From the NCBI RefSeq assembly GCF_000719345.1, contig NZ_JOFX01000028.1, positions 1 through 64,000 of the forward strand: a DNA stretch of 64,000 nucleotides. Direction: 5' to 3'. The number at the start of each line of letters is the position of its first letter. Position 1 is the stretch's first letter. Of this stretch, positions 16,665 through 25,149 are shown in pieces. This DNA is from Streptomyces sp. NRRL F-2664. Its GTDB lineage: Bacteria; Actinomycetota; Actinomycetes; Streptomycetales; Streptomycetaceae. A program made the position numbers and the translations under genes. Below the pieces are notes generated by a model. That model saw only the letters and a program-made list of their open reading frames with translations. It was not told the origin of the DNA and did not search any database.

Positions 16665-17573
16665 TTACGGCCTGGTGCCGAGGGCGCGGACCAGCCGGGC
16701 GGCGGCAGCCGCGAGGTGGTCGCGGGCCTCGGCCACCTGGGCGGCGGTGACCCCGCGATCCCGCGCAGCGTCCCGCACCTCGTCACGGAAGCGGTCCAGC
16801 AGCCGGTCCAGGTCGCGGGCCGGGTCACCGGTCGGCACGAGGTCCGCGGCCCAGCCCGGGGCGGCCTTCGCAGCGGCCTGCGCCGAGTCGGTCTCCCCGC
16901 CCGCCGCGCCCGAGCCCTGCGTACCGCCCCCGAGCCAGGCACCGGCCAGACTGCCCAGGACCCCGCCGGACCTGGCGAACTGCTCCTGCAGCTGGCCCGC
17001 GATGCGCTGGACCTCCTCGCGGGCCCGCTCCTGGGCCTCCCGGGCCTGGCGGCGGGCCGTCTGCGCCTCCTCGCGGGCCCGGCGGCTCTCGTCCTTCGCC
17101 CGGCGGGCCTGCTCCCTCCACTCCTGCCTGGCCTTGCGCAGCTCCTCCTTGGCCGCCTGCCAGGACTCGTCCTCACCCACCCGGGTCGCCGTCGCGGAGG
17201 CCGCGGCCCGCACCTCGCGCCGCAGGTCCCCCGCCGCACCCCGGACGTCGCTGCGGATCTCGGCGGCCAGTTCGGTCACCGAGTCGCGGATCTCCAGCTC
17301 CAGGTCGGCCAGTTCGCCGCTGCGATCGGCCAGTTCGGCACGGCCCGCCCCGGTGATGGAGTACACCTTGCGCCCGCCCTCGGTGGCGTGCGTCACCAGG
17401 CCCTCCGCCTCCAGCTTCGACAGGCGCGGGTACACCGTGCCCGCGGAGGGGGCGTAGAGGCCCTGGAACCGCTCCTCCAGCAGGCGGATCACCTCGTACC
17501 CGTGGCGCGGCGCCTCGTCCAGCAGCTTGAGAAGGTAGAGGCGGAGGCGGCCGTGGGCGAAGACGGGCGGCAT
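16665..17573 (-). CDS. PadR family transcriptional regulator with coiled-coil tail
   Basis: This 302-residue protein starts at ATG 17573 (MPPVFAHGRLRLYLLKLLDE). Residues 8-85 are a PadR winged helix, with PRHGYEVIRLLEE and the wing YAPSAGTVYPRLSKLEAEGL. A long basic/acidic coiled coil follows (about 120-195, many E-R-A-R heptads), then a helical C-terminal domain. It lies one base after the stop of the DUF4097 gene in the same operon and probably represses that operon through ATATCGCG elements upstream. The length is well beyond a minimal PadR (~110), matching the long actinobacterial form. Confidence 0.9.
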   Translation of the reverse strand: MPPVFAHGRLRLYLLKLLDEAPRHGYEVIRLLEERFQGLYAPSAGTVYPRLSKLEAEGLVTHATEGGRKVYSITGAGRAELADRSGELADLELEIRDSVTELAAEIRSDVRGAAGDLRREVRAAASATATRVGEDESWQAAKEELRKARQEWREQARRAKDESRRAREEAQTARRQAREAQERAREEVQRIAGQLQEQFARSGGVLGSLAGAWLGGGTQGSGAAGGETDSAQAAAKAAPGWAADLVPTGDPARDLDRLLDRFRDEVRDAARDRGVTAAQVAEARDHLAAAAARLVRALGTRP

Positions 17574-17574
17574 G

Positions 17575-18561
17575 TCAGAGCACCTTCTTGTCGAGCGGAT
17601 CGGCGGGGGCGGCGGCGGAGCCGGACGCGGCCCCGGCATCGGCATCCGCATCGGCATCGGCCTGCGGGCGGCGCAGCAGCGCGATGCCGCCGGAGACCGT
17701 GGTGGCCCGCAGGGTGCCGGCGCCGGAGCCGAGCGTGCCGGTGATCCGCTTGGCGCCGAGCCGACCGGAGACCCGCAGGTCCTCGAAGGCGTTGGAGACG
17801 CCGCCGGTGGCGGTGTTGGCCTCGACACGGGCGTCCGCGGGGTGCGGCAGGCGGATCGCGACCTCGCCGGACACGGAGTTCAGCGCGATGTCCACGGGTC
17901 GTTCGGCGGCCGGGCGGGGGTCCAGGTCGATCAGCATGTCGCCGCTGACGGAGTCGGCGCGCACGCTCACATCCGCCCCGTCGACGACCGTGAGGCCGCC
18001 GGACACGGAGTGGAAGCCGAGGTCGCCGGTGACGGACTGGGCCTCCACGCTGCCGGAGACGGTGTGCGCCTTGACCCGACCGGACAGGCCGACCAGCGTG
18101 GCGTCGCCGGAGACCCCCTTGACGTCGGTGGTCGCACGGATGCCGGAGACGAAGGCGGTGGCGTCGACGGTGGCGACGTGGACGCGGGTGGCGGCGGGCA
18201 CGGTGAGGGTGACCACGGCGCGGCGCTCCCACACCTTGCGGCCGGGGGCCGAGCCGGACGACCAGGCCTTCCAGGGCTTGTCCTCGAACCACTGCTTGAG
18301 GCCCTGGGAACCGTTCCAGGGCAGGTCCTCGTAGGCGACGGTGAGGGTGCCGTCCTCCTGCACGACGTACAGCGGCGGTCCGTCGACCTCGGTCACCTCC
18401 AGGCGGGCCGGGCCCTCTTCGGCGGCGACCACGTTGACCGTGCCGCTGACGACGCGCACGCGGAGCTCGGTCACCGGCTCTTCGAAGGTGAGTTTCTGCG
18501 GTCCGGCGAAGTGCCACGTCGACCGCGACGGCTGGGACGGCTGGGACGACTGCTCTGTCAT
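17575..18561 (-). CDS. DUF4097 family beta-strand repeat protein
   Basis: This 328-residue protein starts at ATG 18561 behind GAGGAGGATC. An N-terminal segment is Ser/Gln-rich. Residues about 130-310 are repeated beta strands with recurring VSG turns (VKGVSGDATLVGLSG; TVSGSVEAQSVTGDLG; DSVSGDMLIDL), the pattern of the DUF4097 putative adhesin fold. There is no signal peptide, so it is probably cytoplasmic. The C-terminus has an Asp/Ala repeat (ADADADADAG). It is the first gene of a two-gene operon with its PadR regulator, an arrangement common in Streptomyces. Its function is unknown. Confidence 0.88.
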   Translation of the reverse strand: MTEQSSQPSQPSRSTWHFAGPQKLTFEEPVTELRVRVVSGTVNVVAAEEGPARLEVTEVDGPPLYVVQEDGTLTVAYEDLPWNGSQGLKQWFEDKPWKAWSSGSAPGRKVWERRAVVTLTVPAATRVHVATVDATAFVSGIRATTDVKGVSGDATLVGLSGRVKAHTVSGSVEAQSVTGDLGFHSVSGGLTVVDGADVSVRADSVSGDMLIDLDPRPAAERPVDIALNSVSGEVAIRLPHPADARVEANTATGGVSNAFEDLRVSGRLGAKRITGTLGSGAGTLRATTVSGGIALLRRPQADADADADAGAASGSAAAPADPLDKKVL

Positions 18562-18610
18562 GGTGCTGATCCTCCTCGTGCGTTCACGGACCGGCCTCGA
18601 CGCACGCAAC

Positions 18611-18644
18611 ATATCGCGTCTTCCGAACAACACGATATATCGCG
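18611..18644 (-). promoter_or_regulatory. Probable PadR operator
   Basis: ATATCGCG occurs as direct copies at 18611-18618 and 18637-18644, the second overlapping the palindrome CGATATATCG (18633-18642). The sites lie 50-83 bases upstream of the DUF4097 start. AT-rich palindromes of this kind are rare in this GC-rich DNA, so a bound repressor is likely; PadR is inferred from its position in the operon. Confidence 0.6.
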
Positions 18645-18698
18645 GCCTTGCGAAGTCAAGCAGTGCTCCGGAATCCGCCATTTGGGGGTGATTTGCTC

Positions 18699-18711
18699 TA
18701 GCGTGTGAGCA
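18699..18711 (+). promoter_or_regulatory. Leaderless -10 element for the hypothetical gene
   Basis: TAGCGT (18699-18704), six bases, then ATG 18711. The in-frame GTG at 18705 abuts the -10 and would lie upstream of the transcript, so ATG 18711 is preferred. Confidence 0.5.
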
Positions 18712-19574
18712 TGTCAATTCCCAGGAGCCCGACCGGCGGGATGCTGCTCTGGCGCACCGACCTCCCCGCCGCCCGTACCCCCGCGCACCGGCTGCGCGTA
18801 CGTCTGCTGCTCGCCCCGGCGGGTGCCTGGACCGTGCTCGTGCCCGAGGACAAGCCGTGGCGGGACGGCGGGAAGGCCGCGGCCGAGGTGTTCTCCGGCT
18901 GGGCTGCGGCGCTCGCCATGGGCACCGACCGGCCGGTGCTGGGCCTGTGGTGGCAGGACGGCCGGGCCGGCCTCACCCTGTCCGGCGGCTTCCGGCGGAC
19001 CGTCGCCCAGGAGTGGGACGCGGCCGGGCAGGCGTCGGGCGACCCCGACGCGATGCGGACGCTGGCGGCGCGACTCGGCCTCGACCCCGTACTCGACCTG
19101 GAGGAGCTGGAGCGGCTCACCCGGCCCGGCCCCGGGCCGGACGTGGACGGCGTCACCCGGCTGCGGGGGCTGGTCGCGCTGCTCACGCGGGCCGGCCTGG
19201 CCCTGCCTCCCGGCCTGGCACCGGGCGAACCGGCCGACCGGCTGCGGGGCGCGGGCCGGGTGGCCCCGGGCGTCGAGACGGTGGAGTGGTCGGGCCGGCG
19301 CGATGCGGTGCGGGCGGAGCTCGACGCGCTGGAGGCGGGCCCGCTGGGCCCGTGGGTGCGCGGCCCGAGGGCCCGGCTGCTCGGTGCGGCACAGGTCGCG
19401 GCCGCGGCTCCGCTGCTGGTGTGGGCGGCCCGGCGGCACAGCCCCGCGTGGGCCGCGGCGGGCACCCTCCTCCTCGCCCAGGGCGTCCTCTCCTTGGCCT
19501 ACGACGGCCTACGACCGGGCCCGCAACCGGCCGGAACACGTCCCCCGGGGGCCCGGCCGGTCGACCTTGCGTGA
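18711..19574 (+). CDS. Hypothetical protein with C-terminal membrane segment
   Basis: This is an unrecognised 287-residue protein. The N-terminal half is soluble (about 1-215: MLLWRTDLPAARTPAHRL strand-rich, then helical) and contains the Trp-containing segment LGLWWQDGRAGLTLSGGF. Residues about 222-265 are hydrophobic and could form one or two membrane helices (LLGAAQVAAAAPLLVWAARR; LLLAQGVLSLAY). The tail is Pro/Arg-rich. The message appears leaderless. It is convergent with the LysR gene 15 bases away. Codon use is typical of the neighbours. Confidence 0.75.
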   Translation: MSIPRSPTGGMLLWRTDLPAARTPAHRLRVRLLLAPAGAWTVLVPEDKPWRDGGKAAAEVFSGWAAALAMGTDRPVLGLWWQDGRAGLTLSGGFRRTVAQEWDAAGQASGDPDAMRTLAARLGLDPVLDLEELERLTRPGPGPDVDGVTRLRGLVALLTRAGLALPPGLAPGEPADRLRGAGRVAPGVETVEWSGRRDAVRAELDALEAGPLGPWVRGPRARLLGAAQVAAAAPLLVWAARRHSPAWAAAGTLLLAQGVLSLAYDGLRPGPQPAGTRPPGARPVDLA

Positions 19575-19589
19575 GCGACAGGACGCCCC

Positions 19590-20525
19590 TCAGGCCGCCT
19601 CCAGCAGGGGGCTCGCGTGGTGGCGCAGCCAGGCCCGGTACGGGGGTGTGCGCAGGGCGGCCTCGCGGTAGGCCGCGCGGAGGTCCTCGTAGACCTCGGC
19701 GTGCGCGCCGGGGCGCGTCGCCAGCAGCAGCCGCACGGCGAGGGGGTCCCCGCACAGCGGCCGGATCGCCATGTCCTCGCGCGGCCCGGACGTGGGCTGG
19801 CACGGGGCGACCGCCTCGCCGGAGATGATCAGCGAGGTCGCCGTGTGGTAGTCGGTGTGCAGGACCGGCGGGTCGAGCCCGGCCCCTGCGAAGATCCGGC
19901 GCAGGCCGTCCCATTCGCCGTCGACCGACGGGTCCACGGCCCAGCGGTCGTCGGCGAGGTCCCGTAAGGAGACGACCTCCTGTTCCGCCGCGGGGTGGTC
20001 CCGCGGCATCGAGACGAACTGCGGCTCGCGGTCCATCAGTACGTGCGTCTGGAGCCCCTCGGGCACCCGCAGCGGGCTGCCCTCCACCTCGTGCACGAAG
20101 GCCACGTCCAGCTGCCCCGCGGCCACCATCCTGAGCAGTGCGTTCGCGGACACGTCCACCAGGAGGGAGGTCTCGGTCTCCGGCAGCCGCCGATGGAGCC
20201 GGCGCAGCCAACCCGGCAGGGCCCGGCTGGCCGTCGAGCCGATGCGCAGCCGCGGGCCGTGTGCCTGCGCCCGGGCTTCTGCCACCAGCGCGGCCATCTC
20301 GGCGAGCAGCGGACGGGCCCGGCCCAGTACGGTGCGGCCGAAGGGCGTGGGCCGGCAGCCGGTCCGCTCGCGCAGGAACAGCTCGCCGTCCAGGGCCCGT
20401 TCGATGCGGCGCAACTGGGTCGTCAACGAGGGCTGGCTCACGCCGAGTTGCCGGGCGGCCTTGTGCAGGCTGCCGGCGTCGGCGATGGCGCACAGCGCGC
20501 GCAGGTGCCTGACCTCAAGCTCCAT
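19590..20525 (-). CDS. LysR family regulator, likely activator of the neighbouring snapalysin gene
   Basis: This 311-residue LysR-type regulator starts at ATG 20525. The N-terminal winged HTH is at 1-60 (ELEVRHLRALCAIADAGSLH; LGVSQPSLTTQLRRIE) and a periplasmic-binding-like effector domain runs from about 90 to 300. It is divergently transcribed from the snapalysin gene, the arrangement known in Streptomyces where a LysR protein activates the metalloprotease. The intergenic region holds a T-N11-A inverted repeat that fits its binding site. Confidence 0.88.
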   Translation of the reverse strand: MELEVRHLRALCAIADAGSLHKAARQLGVSQPSLTTQLRRIERALDGELFLRERTGCRPTPFGRTVLGRARPLLAEMAALVAEARAQAHGPRLRIGSTASRALPGWLRRLHRRLPETETSLLVDVSANALLRMVAAGQLDVAFVHEVEGSPLRVPEGLQTHVLMDREPQFVSMPRDHPAAEQEVVSLRDLADDRWAVDPSVDGEWDGLRRIFAGAGLDPPVLHTDYHTATSLIISGEAVAPCQPTSGPREDMAIRPLCGDPLAVRLLLATRPGAHAEVYEDLRAAYREAALRTPPYRAWLRHHASPLLEAA

Positions 20526-20619
20526 GCCCCGAGGGTAGGCCGGGCCCGGGAACCGCACCAGCCGCCGATAGCCCCCCGAATCCCGCCATTCTCACGCCAG
20601 TTGGACTGTCGAAATCTTC

Positions 20620-20640
20620 CCGATAGGTCGGCGCTATCGG
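20620..20640 (+). promoter_or_regulatory. LysR-type T-N11-A inverted repeat upstream of snpA
   Basis: CCGATA (20620-20625) and TATCGG (20635-20640) form a perfect inverted repeat with a 9-base spacer, containing T-N11-A. A further CCGATA half-site is at 20565-20570 nearer the LysR start. Both are in the 210-bp divergent promoter region. Confidence 0.62.
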
Positions 20641-20735
20641 CCAGTGACATCATCCGCAGGCCAGTTCCGCTCCCGCAGACTCCGGTACCGAAAGACCCAC
20701 CCCCCACCGCACCGGACGAGTAGGAGCTCCCCCAC

Positions 20736-21386
20736 ATGCGCCACTCCCGTAAGGCCGTGCTGGCGACCGCCGTCGGCATCGGTCTCGCCGCCGCGCTCGG
20801 CGCCGTCCCCACCGCCGCCGCCGCGCCCGCCCCCGTCGGCAATGCCGCCAGTTACGCCGCCTACGAGCGTTCGCCGCAGAACGAGGCCGCGAACCGCGCC
20901 TTCTTCGAGGCGGTGCAGCGCTCGGTCGCCGAGCAGCGTGCCGCGAACCCGGGCGCCCTCGCCGTCACCGTCACGTACAACACCCGCAACGCGCCCAGCT
21001 TCCGTACCCAGATAGCCACCTCCACCCGCATCTGGAACAGCTCGGTGACCAACGTGAAGCTGCAGGAGGTGTCCTCCGGCGGCAACTTCTCCTACCGCGA
21101 GGGGAACGACCCCCGCGGCTCGTACGCGAGCACCGACGGGCACGGCCGGGGCTACATCTTCCTCGACTACCGGCAGAACCAGCAGTACAACTCCACCCGG
21201 GTGACCTCGCACGAGACCGGCCACGTGCTGGGCCTGCCGGACCACTACTCGGGGCCGTGCAGCGAGCTGATGTCGGGCGGCGGCCCGGGCACCTCGTGCA
21301 CGAACGCCACCCCGAACTCCACCGAGCGGGCACGCGTCAACCAGCTCTGGGCCAACGGCTTCGCCTCCGGCCTCGGCACGAAGTAG
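20736..21386 (+). CDS. snpA: Snapalysin-type secreted metalloprotease (M7)
   Basis: This is a 216-residue secreted zinc endopeptidase. The signal peptide (about 1-30) has RHSRK, a hydrophobic core and AAA cleavage. The catalytic motif [12 protein letters not shown] (HExxHxxGxxD, the snapalysin variant in which Asp is the third zinc ligand) is followed by the Met-turn ELMSGG. Cys residues near YSGPC and GTSC probably form a disulfide. It starts at ATG 20736 behind GGAGCT. It is divergent from a LysR regulator gene, as for known snpA/mprA loci. Confidence 0.94.
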   Translation: MRHSRKAVLATAVGIGLAAALGAVPTAAAAPAPVGNAASYAAYERSPQNEAANRAFFEAVQRSVAEQRAANPGALAVTVTYNTRNAPSFRTQIATSTRIWNSSVTNVKLQEVSSGGNFSYREGNDPRGSYASTDGHGRGYIFLDYRQNQQYNSTRVTSHETGHVLGLPDHYSGPCSELMSGGGPGTSCTNATPNSTERARVNQLWANGFASGLGTK

Positions 21387-21405
21387 CGCGCCCCGGTCCG
21401 CCGGA

Positions 21406-21612
21406 TCACCGCCCTTCGCGCTCTGCCTCCGCATGTTCCGTACAGTCGGGGTTCCGGCAGGGACCCCGGCGCCACACCGGGATGAAGACCCCGAGGGACT
21501 TGCGCCGCCCGACCACCGTGTCGACGCGGAGCCCGCACGCCGGGCACGTCTGCTGTTCGTGCCCGGCCTGCGGGGCCACCCTCTTGTGCGCGTGCTCCTG
21601 TCCACCGGCCAT
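21406..21612 (-). CDS. Small zinc-ribbon protein
   Basis: This 68-residue basic protein has two Cys pairs, CPAC (residues 23-26) and CRNPDC (about 53-58), bracketing GLRVDTVVGRRKSLGVF, a zinc-ribbon-like layout. The start ATG 21612 has GTGAAGGT just upstream. I recall similar short conserved proteins in Streptomyces but know no function. It lies between snpA and the GNAT gene on the minus strand. Confidence 0.65.
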   Translation of the reverse strand: MAGGQEHAHKRVAPQAGHEQQTCPACGLRVDTVVGRRKSLGVFIPVWRRGPCRNPDCTEHAEAEREGR

Positions 21613-21719
21613 ACCTTCACGGTAGGCCGGTTTTCAGGCTTTCGTCGCGTTCGCCCCGGTTCGCCGGCCGGTCACGGCGCCGCGCGGCGGGTGCCCGGGG
21701 CATCCGTTCCCGGCGGCGC

Positions 21720-22313
21720 TCAGCCCCTCGGCTTGCGCCACATCGGCCACATCAGCGGCCCGTCCGGCAGCCGCACCGCCTCCCCCGTGAACTCCCAGCC
21801 GAGGCGTTCGTACAGTTTCCTGCTGCGCTCGCTGCTCGCCTCCAGGTACGCCGGCACCCCCTCGCGGTCGCAGCGCTCCAGCACCGGCCGCATCAGCTCG
21901 GTGCCCAGCCCCTCGCCCTGCCGACCCGGGGCCACCGCGATCATCAGCAGGTACTCGTGCTCCTCCGAGGTCGGATGCACGGCGCCGGTCAGCCGGCCGA
22001 CCAGCTCGCACCGCTCGTTGTCCGGGTCGGCCACCGCCCGCATCCTGGCCGGGACCTCGTCCTCGCCCTCCGGCTCACCTGCGGGGATACGCAGCCACAG
22101 GGCGGCCGCCGAACCGTCCCGTGCGTAGTCGATCCGGCCCTCGGCCAGCGCGACGTCCACGAAGACGCCCAGGAACCTCGCATGGACGGCGGCCCGGTGC
22201 TCGGGGTCGGGGAAGACCCAGCAGCTCACCGGGTCGGTACGGAAGGCCTCGTCGAGCAGCCGCGCCACCGCGTCCCGGTCCGACTGATCCGCCCGGCGTA
22301 TCTCCAGCGCCAC
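21720..22313 (-). CDS. GNAT family N-acetyltransferase
   Basis: This acetyltransferase of about 197 residues transfers acetyl from acetyl-CoA to an unknown amine. The CoA-binding motif A is LLMIAVAPGRQGEGLGTELM (Q/R-x-x-G-x-G/A as RQGEGLG), followed by YLEASSERSRKLYERLGWEF. I prefer GTG 22313 (VALEIRRAD), which has AAGGA eight bases upstream; ATG 22322 is the alternative. It is preceded by the terminator of the encapsulin operon. Confidence 0.85.
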   Translation of the reverse strand: MALEIRRADQSDRDAVARLLDEAFRTDPVSCWVFPDPEHRAAVHARFLGVFVDVALAEGRIDYARDGSAAALWLRIPAGEPEGEDEVPARMRAVADPDNERCELVGRLTGAVHPTSEEHEYLLMIAVAPGRQGEGLGTELMRPVLERCDREGVPAYLEASSERSRKLYERLGWEFTGEAVRLPDGPLMWPMWRKPRG

Positions 22314-22381
22314 TGGCCACATCCTTCGCTCACGTGTCAACAACCGTCAGCGATCCTAGAGTTGGCGCACCCCATGCGGTA

Positions 22382-22418
22382 AGGCCCGTTCCGGCACCTG
22401 CGGTGCCGGAACGGGCCT
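22382..22418 (-). terminator. Terminator of the encapsulin operon
   Basis: There is a perfect 17-bp stem, 22382-22398 against 22402-22418, with loop TGC, 42 bases past the polyprenyl synthase stop. Confidence 0.88.
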
Positions 22419-22459
22419 CCCCCCCGTCGCGCGGTGGCGCCGAGGCGCCCGGCGGCCGG

Positions 22460-23503
22460 TCATCTCGTACGGCGCGTCACGAATTCAGCCAGTGCCAGCA
22501 GCCCGCCTGCCGCCCCCAGGTCGGGCACGGCCCGGGCCAGCTGTTGGACGGCCCGGCCCATCCGGTCGGCGGCGTGGGCCTGCGCCCAGTCGCGGCCGCC
22601 GGCGCGGTCCACCGCATCGGCCGCCCTGAGCGCGTCGTCGCCGGTCATGGGGCCGGCGTACAGGGCGGCCAGCTCCTCGCCGGCCCGGGTGCCCGAGGTG
22701 AGGGCGGCCACCACCGGCAGTGACTTCTTGCGGGCGATCAGATCGGCCCCGGCGGCTTTGCCGGTGTGCCCCGGATCCCCCCAGATGCCGATCAGGTCGT
22801 CGATCAGCTGGAAGGCCAGGCCCGCCTCCCGGCCGAAGGCGTCCATGGCCTCGACCTCGTCCGGTCCGGCCCCGGCGTACAGGGCGCCCAGTGCGCAGGC
22901 GCAGCCGAGCAGTGCCCCCGTCTTGGCCGTGGCCATGGTCAGACACTCGTCGAGCGACACGTCCGGGCGCTGCTCGAAGGCGCAGTCGGCCTGCTGGCCG
23001 GCGCACAGCTCGATGATGCAGGCCGAGAGCCGGGCCGAGGCCGCCGCGGCGGCGGGGTGCGGGTCCTGCGCGAGCAGTCGCACGGCGAGCGCCATCATGG
23101 CGTCGCCCGTGCTGATCGCGTCCGGTGTCCCGAAGACCGTCCACGCGGTGGCGCGGCCGCGCCGGCGGACGTCCTTGTCGACGACGTCGTCGTGCAGCAG
23201 CGTGAAGTTGTGCGCCAGCTCCACCGCGACGGCGGCCGGCAGGGCGTCGGCGGCGGGGCCGCAGCCCGGGCCCTGGAGGGCCTGGGCCGCGGCCAGTACC
23301 AGGGCCGGCCGGATGGCCTTGCCGGGTCTGCCCTCGGCGGGGGTGCCGTCGGCGTGCTCCCAGCCGAAGTGGTACATCGCCACGCGCCGCATCCCGCCGG
23401 GCAGGCTCTCGACGGTGCGGCGCAGCGCGGGGTCGACCGTTTCCCTCGTCCGTTCCAGCAGGGCCGCGGCCTCCTGGCCCTCGCCGGTCGCGACGGCGTT
23501 CAC
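22460..23503 (-). CDS. Polyprenyl diphosphate synthase, probable encapsulin cargo
   Basis: This 347-residue trans-isoprenyl diphosphate synthase condenses allylic diphosphates with isopentenyl diphosphate. It has GKAIRP (61-66), first Asp-rich motif DDVVD (105-109) with following RRRGR, and second motif FQLIDDLIGIWGD (231-243), in which the third Asp of DDxxD is Gly. The start GTG 23503 lies five bases after the encapsulin stop and lacks a strong ribosome binding site, implying coupled translation. Polyprenyl synthases and terpene cyclases are known companions and cargo of family 2B encapsulins. The first ~15 residues (Ala/Gly/Glu-rich) could be the targeting tail. Chain length of the product cannot be told. 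Confidence 0.9.
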   Translation of the reverse strand: MNAVATGEGQEAAALLERTRETVDPALRRTVESLPGGMRRVAMYHFGWEHADGTPAEGRPGKAIRPALVLAAAQALQGPGCGPAADALPAAVAVELAHNFTLLHDDVVDKDVRRRGRATAWTVFGTPDAISTGDAMMALAVRLLAQDPHPAAAAASARLSACIIELCAGQQADCAFEQRPDVSLDECLTMATAKTGALLGCACALGALYAGAGPDEVEAMDAFGREAGLAFQLIDDLIGIWGDPGHTGKAAGADLIARKKSLPVVAALTSGTRAGEELAALYAGPMTGDDALRAADAVDRAGGRDWAQAHAADRMGRAVQQLARAVPDLGAAGGLLALAEFVTRRTR

Positions 23504-23508
23504 CGCGC

Positions 23509-24915
23509 TCAGCGCCAGCGGCCGATCTCGACGTTCTCCAGGACGCCGATCGCGTCCGGCACCAGTACGGCGGCGGAGAAGTAGGCGGTGACCAGGTACG
23601 AGATGATCGCCTGCTCGCTGATGCCCATGAAGCGGACGGACAGGCTCGGCTCGATCTCGTCCGGGATGCCGGACTGGTGCAGGCCGATCACGCCCTGCTC
23701 CTCCTCGCCGGTGCGCATGCACAGGATGGAGGTGGTGCGGGCGTCGCTGATGGGGATCTTGTTGCTGGGGAAGATCGGAACTCCGCGCCAGGTCATCACC
23801 CGGGTGCCGTCGACGTCCACCGTTCCCGGGTGGATCCCGCGCTTGTTGCACTCGCGGCCGAAGGCGGCGATGGCCTTGGGGTGCGCCAGGAACAGCTTGG
23901 AGCCGCGCCGCATGCTGAGCAGCTGGTCCATGTCGTCGGGGCTCGGTCCGCCGTCGTGCGGCTGGATGCGCTGGTCGTAGTCGGTGTTGTGGAGCAGGCC
24001 GAAGTCGCGGTTGCTGAGCATCTCGTGCTCCTGGCGCTCGCGCAGCGCCTCGACCGTGAGCCGCAGCTGCTGCTCGGTCTGGTTCATCGGATGGTTGTAG
24101 AGGTCGGCGACGCGGGTGTGGACGCGCAGGACCGTCTGGGCGATGGAGAGCTCGTACTCGCGGGGGCGGGCCTCGTAGTCGACGAAGGTGCCGGGCAGGA
24201 CGGCCTCGCCCTCGTGGCCGGCCGAGAGGTCGATCTCCGCCTCGCCGTACTTGTTGGTGCGCCGGTCGGGCTGGGAGCGCACGCGGTCCAGGTGCTCGCG
24301 CAGGGAGGGGACCCGGTCGGCCAGCAGCTGGAAGTCCTGCCGGGACAGGACGAGCGCGGTACCGGGGGTGGCGGCGCGGGCGGTGTACTCCCAAATCGAT
24401 TCTTCATCGGCGAGCGCGTCCTCGCCGAAATAGGCGCCGTCGGCGACGGTCCGCAGGACGGCGTCGTCCCCGTAGGGGCCCGGGCCGATCTGGTCGACGC
24501 GGCCGTGCGCGAGCAGGAAGACCTCGTCGGAGGGGCTGCCGAAGGAGGTCAGCTCCTGGCCGGCCTCGAAGTCGATCTGCCGGCAGCGCTGGGCGAGTTC
24601 GCCGAGGACGTCGAGGTCCTCGTAGTCGCGCAGCAGCGGGAGTTCGCCGAGCTCGGCCGGGATCACCTGGACCTGGGTGCCGGTCTTGACGAACTCCACG
24701 ACCCCGTTGCCGACGGAGTAGCTGAGCCGCCGGTTCACCCGGTACGTGCCGCCCTGCACCGACACCCACGGCAGCATCTTCAGCAGCCACCGCGAAGTGA
24801 TCTCCTGCATCTGCGGCGCGGACTTGGTCGTGCTTGCCAAGTTCCGTGCGGCCGCCGTCCCCAGACTGCGCTGCGGTGCCTGGGCCTCGGACTCGGAACC
24901 TGCCTGGACCGACAT
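23509..24915 (-). CDS. Family 2B encapsulin shell protein with cyclic-nucleotide-binding domain
   Basis: This 468-residue shell protein starts at ATG 24915 behind AAGGGAAAG. The N-terminal arm and HK97-like core begin with [16 protein letters not shown] and the sequence [21 protein letters not shown] cyclic-nucleotide-binding domain is inserted (about 99-215; [16 protein letters not shown] and [11 protein letters not shown]), the hallmark of family 2B. The fold resumes to the C-terminus ([39 protein letters not shown]). Shells of this class enclose terpenoid enzymes; the adjacent polyprenyl synthase is the natural cargo. The protein resembles Crp/Fnr regulators only through the inserted domain and has no DNA-binding HTH. 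Confidence 0.9.
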   Translation of the reverse strand: MSVQAGSESEAQAPQRSLGTAAARNLASTTKSAPQMQEITSRWLLKMLPWVSVQGGTYRVNRRLSYSVGNGVVEFVKTGTQVQVIPAELGELPLLRDYEDLDVLGELAQRCRQIDFEAGQELTSFGSPSDEVFLLAHGRVDQIGPGPYGDDAVLRTVADGAYFGEDALADEESIWEYTARAATPGTALVLSRQDFQLLADRVPSLREHLDRVRSQPDRRTNKYGEAEIDLSAGHEGEAVLPGTFVDYEARPREYELSIAQTVLRVHTRVADLYNHPMNQTEQQLRLTVEALRERQEHEMLSNRDFGLLHNTDYDQRIQPHDGGPSPDDMDQLLSMRRGSKLFLAHPKAIAAFGRECNKRGIHPGTVDVDGTRVMTWRGVPIFPSNKIPISDARTTSILCMRTGEEEQGVIGLHQSGIPDEIEPSLSVRFMGISEQAIISYLVTAYFSAAVLVPDAIGVLENVEIGRWR

Positions 24916-25114
24916 GTCTTTCCCTTTCGATCACTCCATGGGTCTGCGGAGGCAGCCTTTCAGCACGCAACGTGGTCGAACCATTACACAAAAGGGTGGG
25001 ACTACTCCGTCCGGGACGGGGCACCCTCTCGGATCGAACTCCCCGCAACGGGCCGCGAGAGGCACGCGCCACCGATCGTTTTCGGCCAAGAAGTGGATAT
25101 GCGTGGGCTCGAAT

Positions 25115-25131
25115 TTGCATCCAAGATGCAA
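25115..25131 (+). promoter_or_regulatory. NsrR-box-like palindrome upstream of nsrR
   Basis: TTGCATC-CAA-GATGCAA (25115-25131) is a perfect 7-bp inverted repeat ending 18 bases before the nsrR start. Its core GCATC-N3-GATGC recurs upstream of the flavohemoglobin gene, which supports NsrR autoregulation. Confidence 0.75.
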
Positions 25132-25149
25132 CTTTCCTACGGTGGCCCC

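Noticed and set aside
23509..24915. Crp/Fnr transcription factor
   Set aside because: Only the cyclic-nucleotide domain matches; there is no HTH, and the flanking sequence fits an encapsulin shell.
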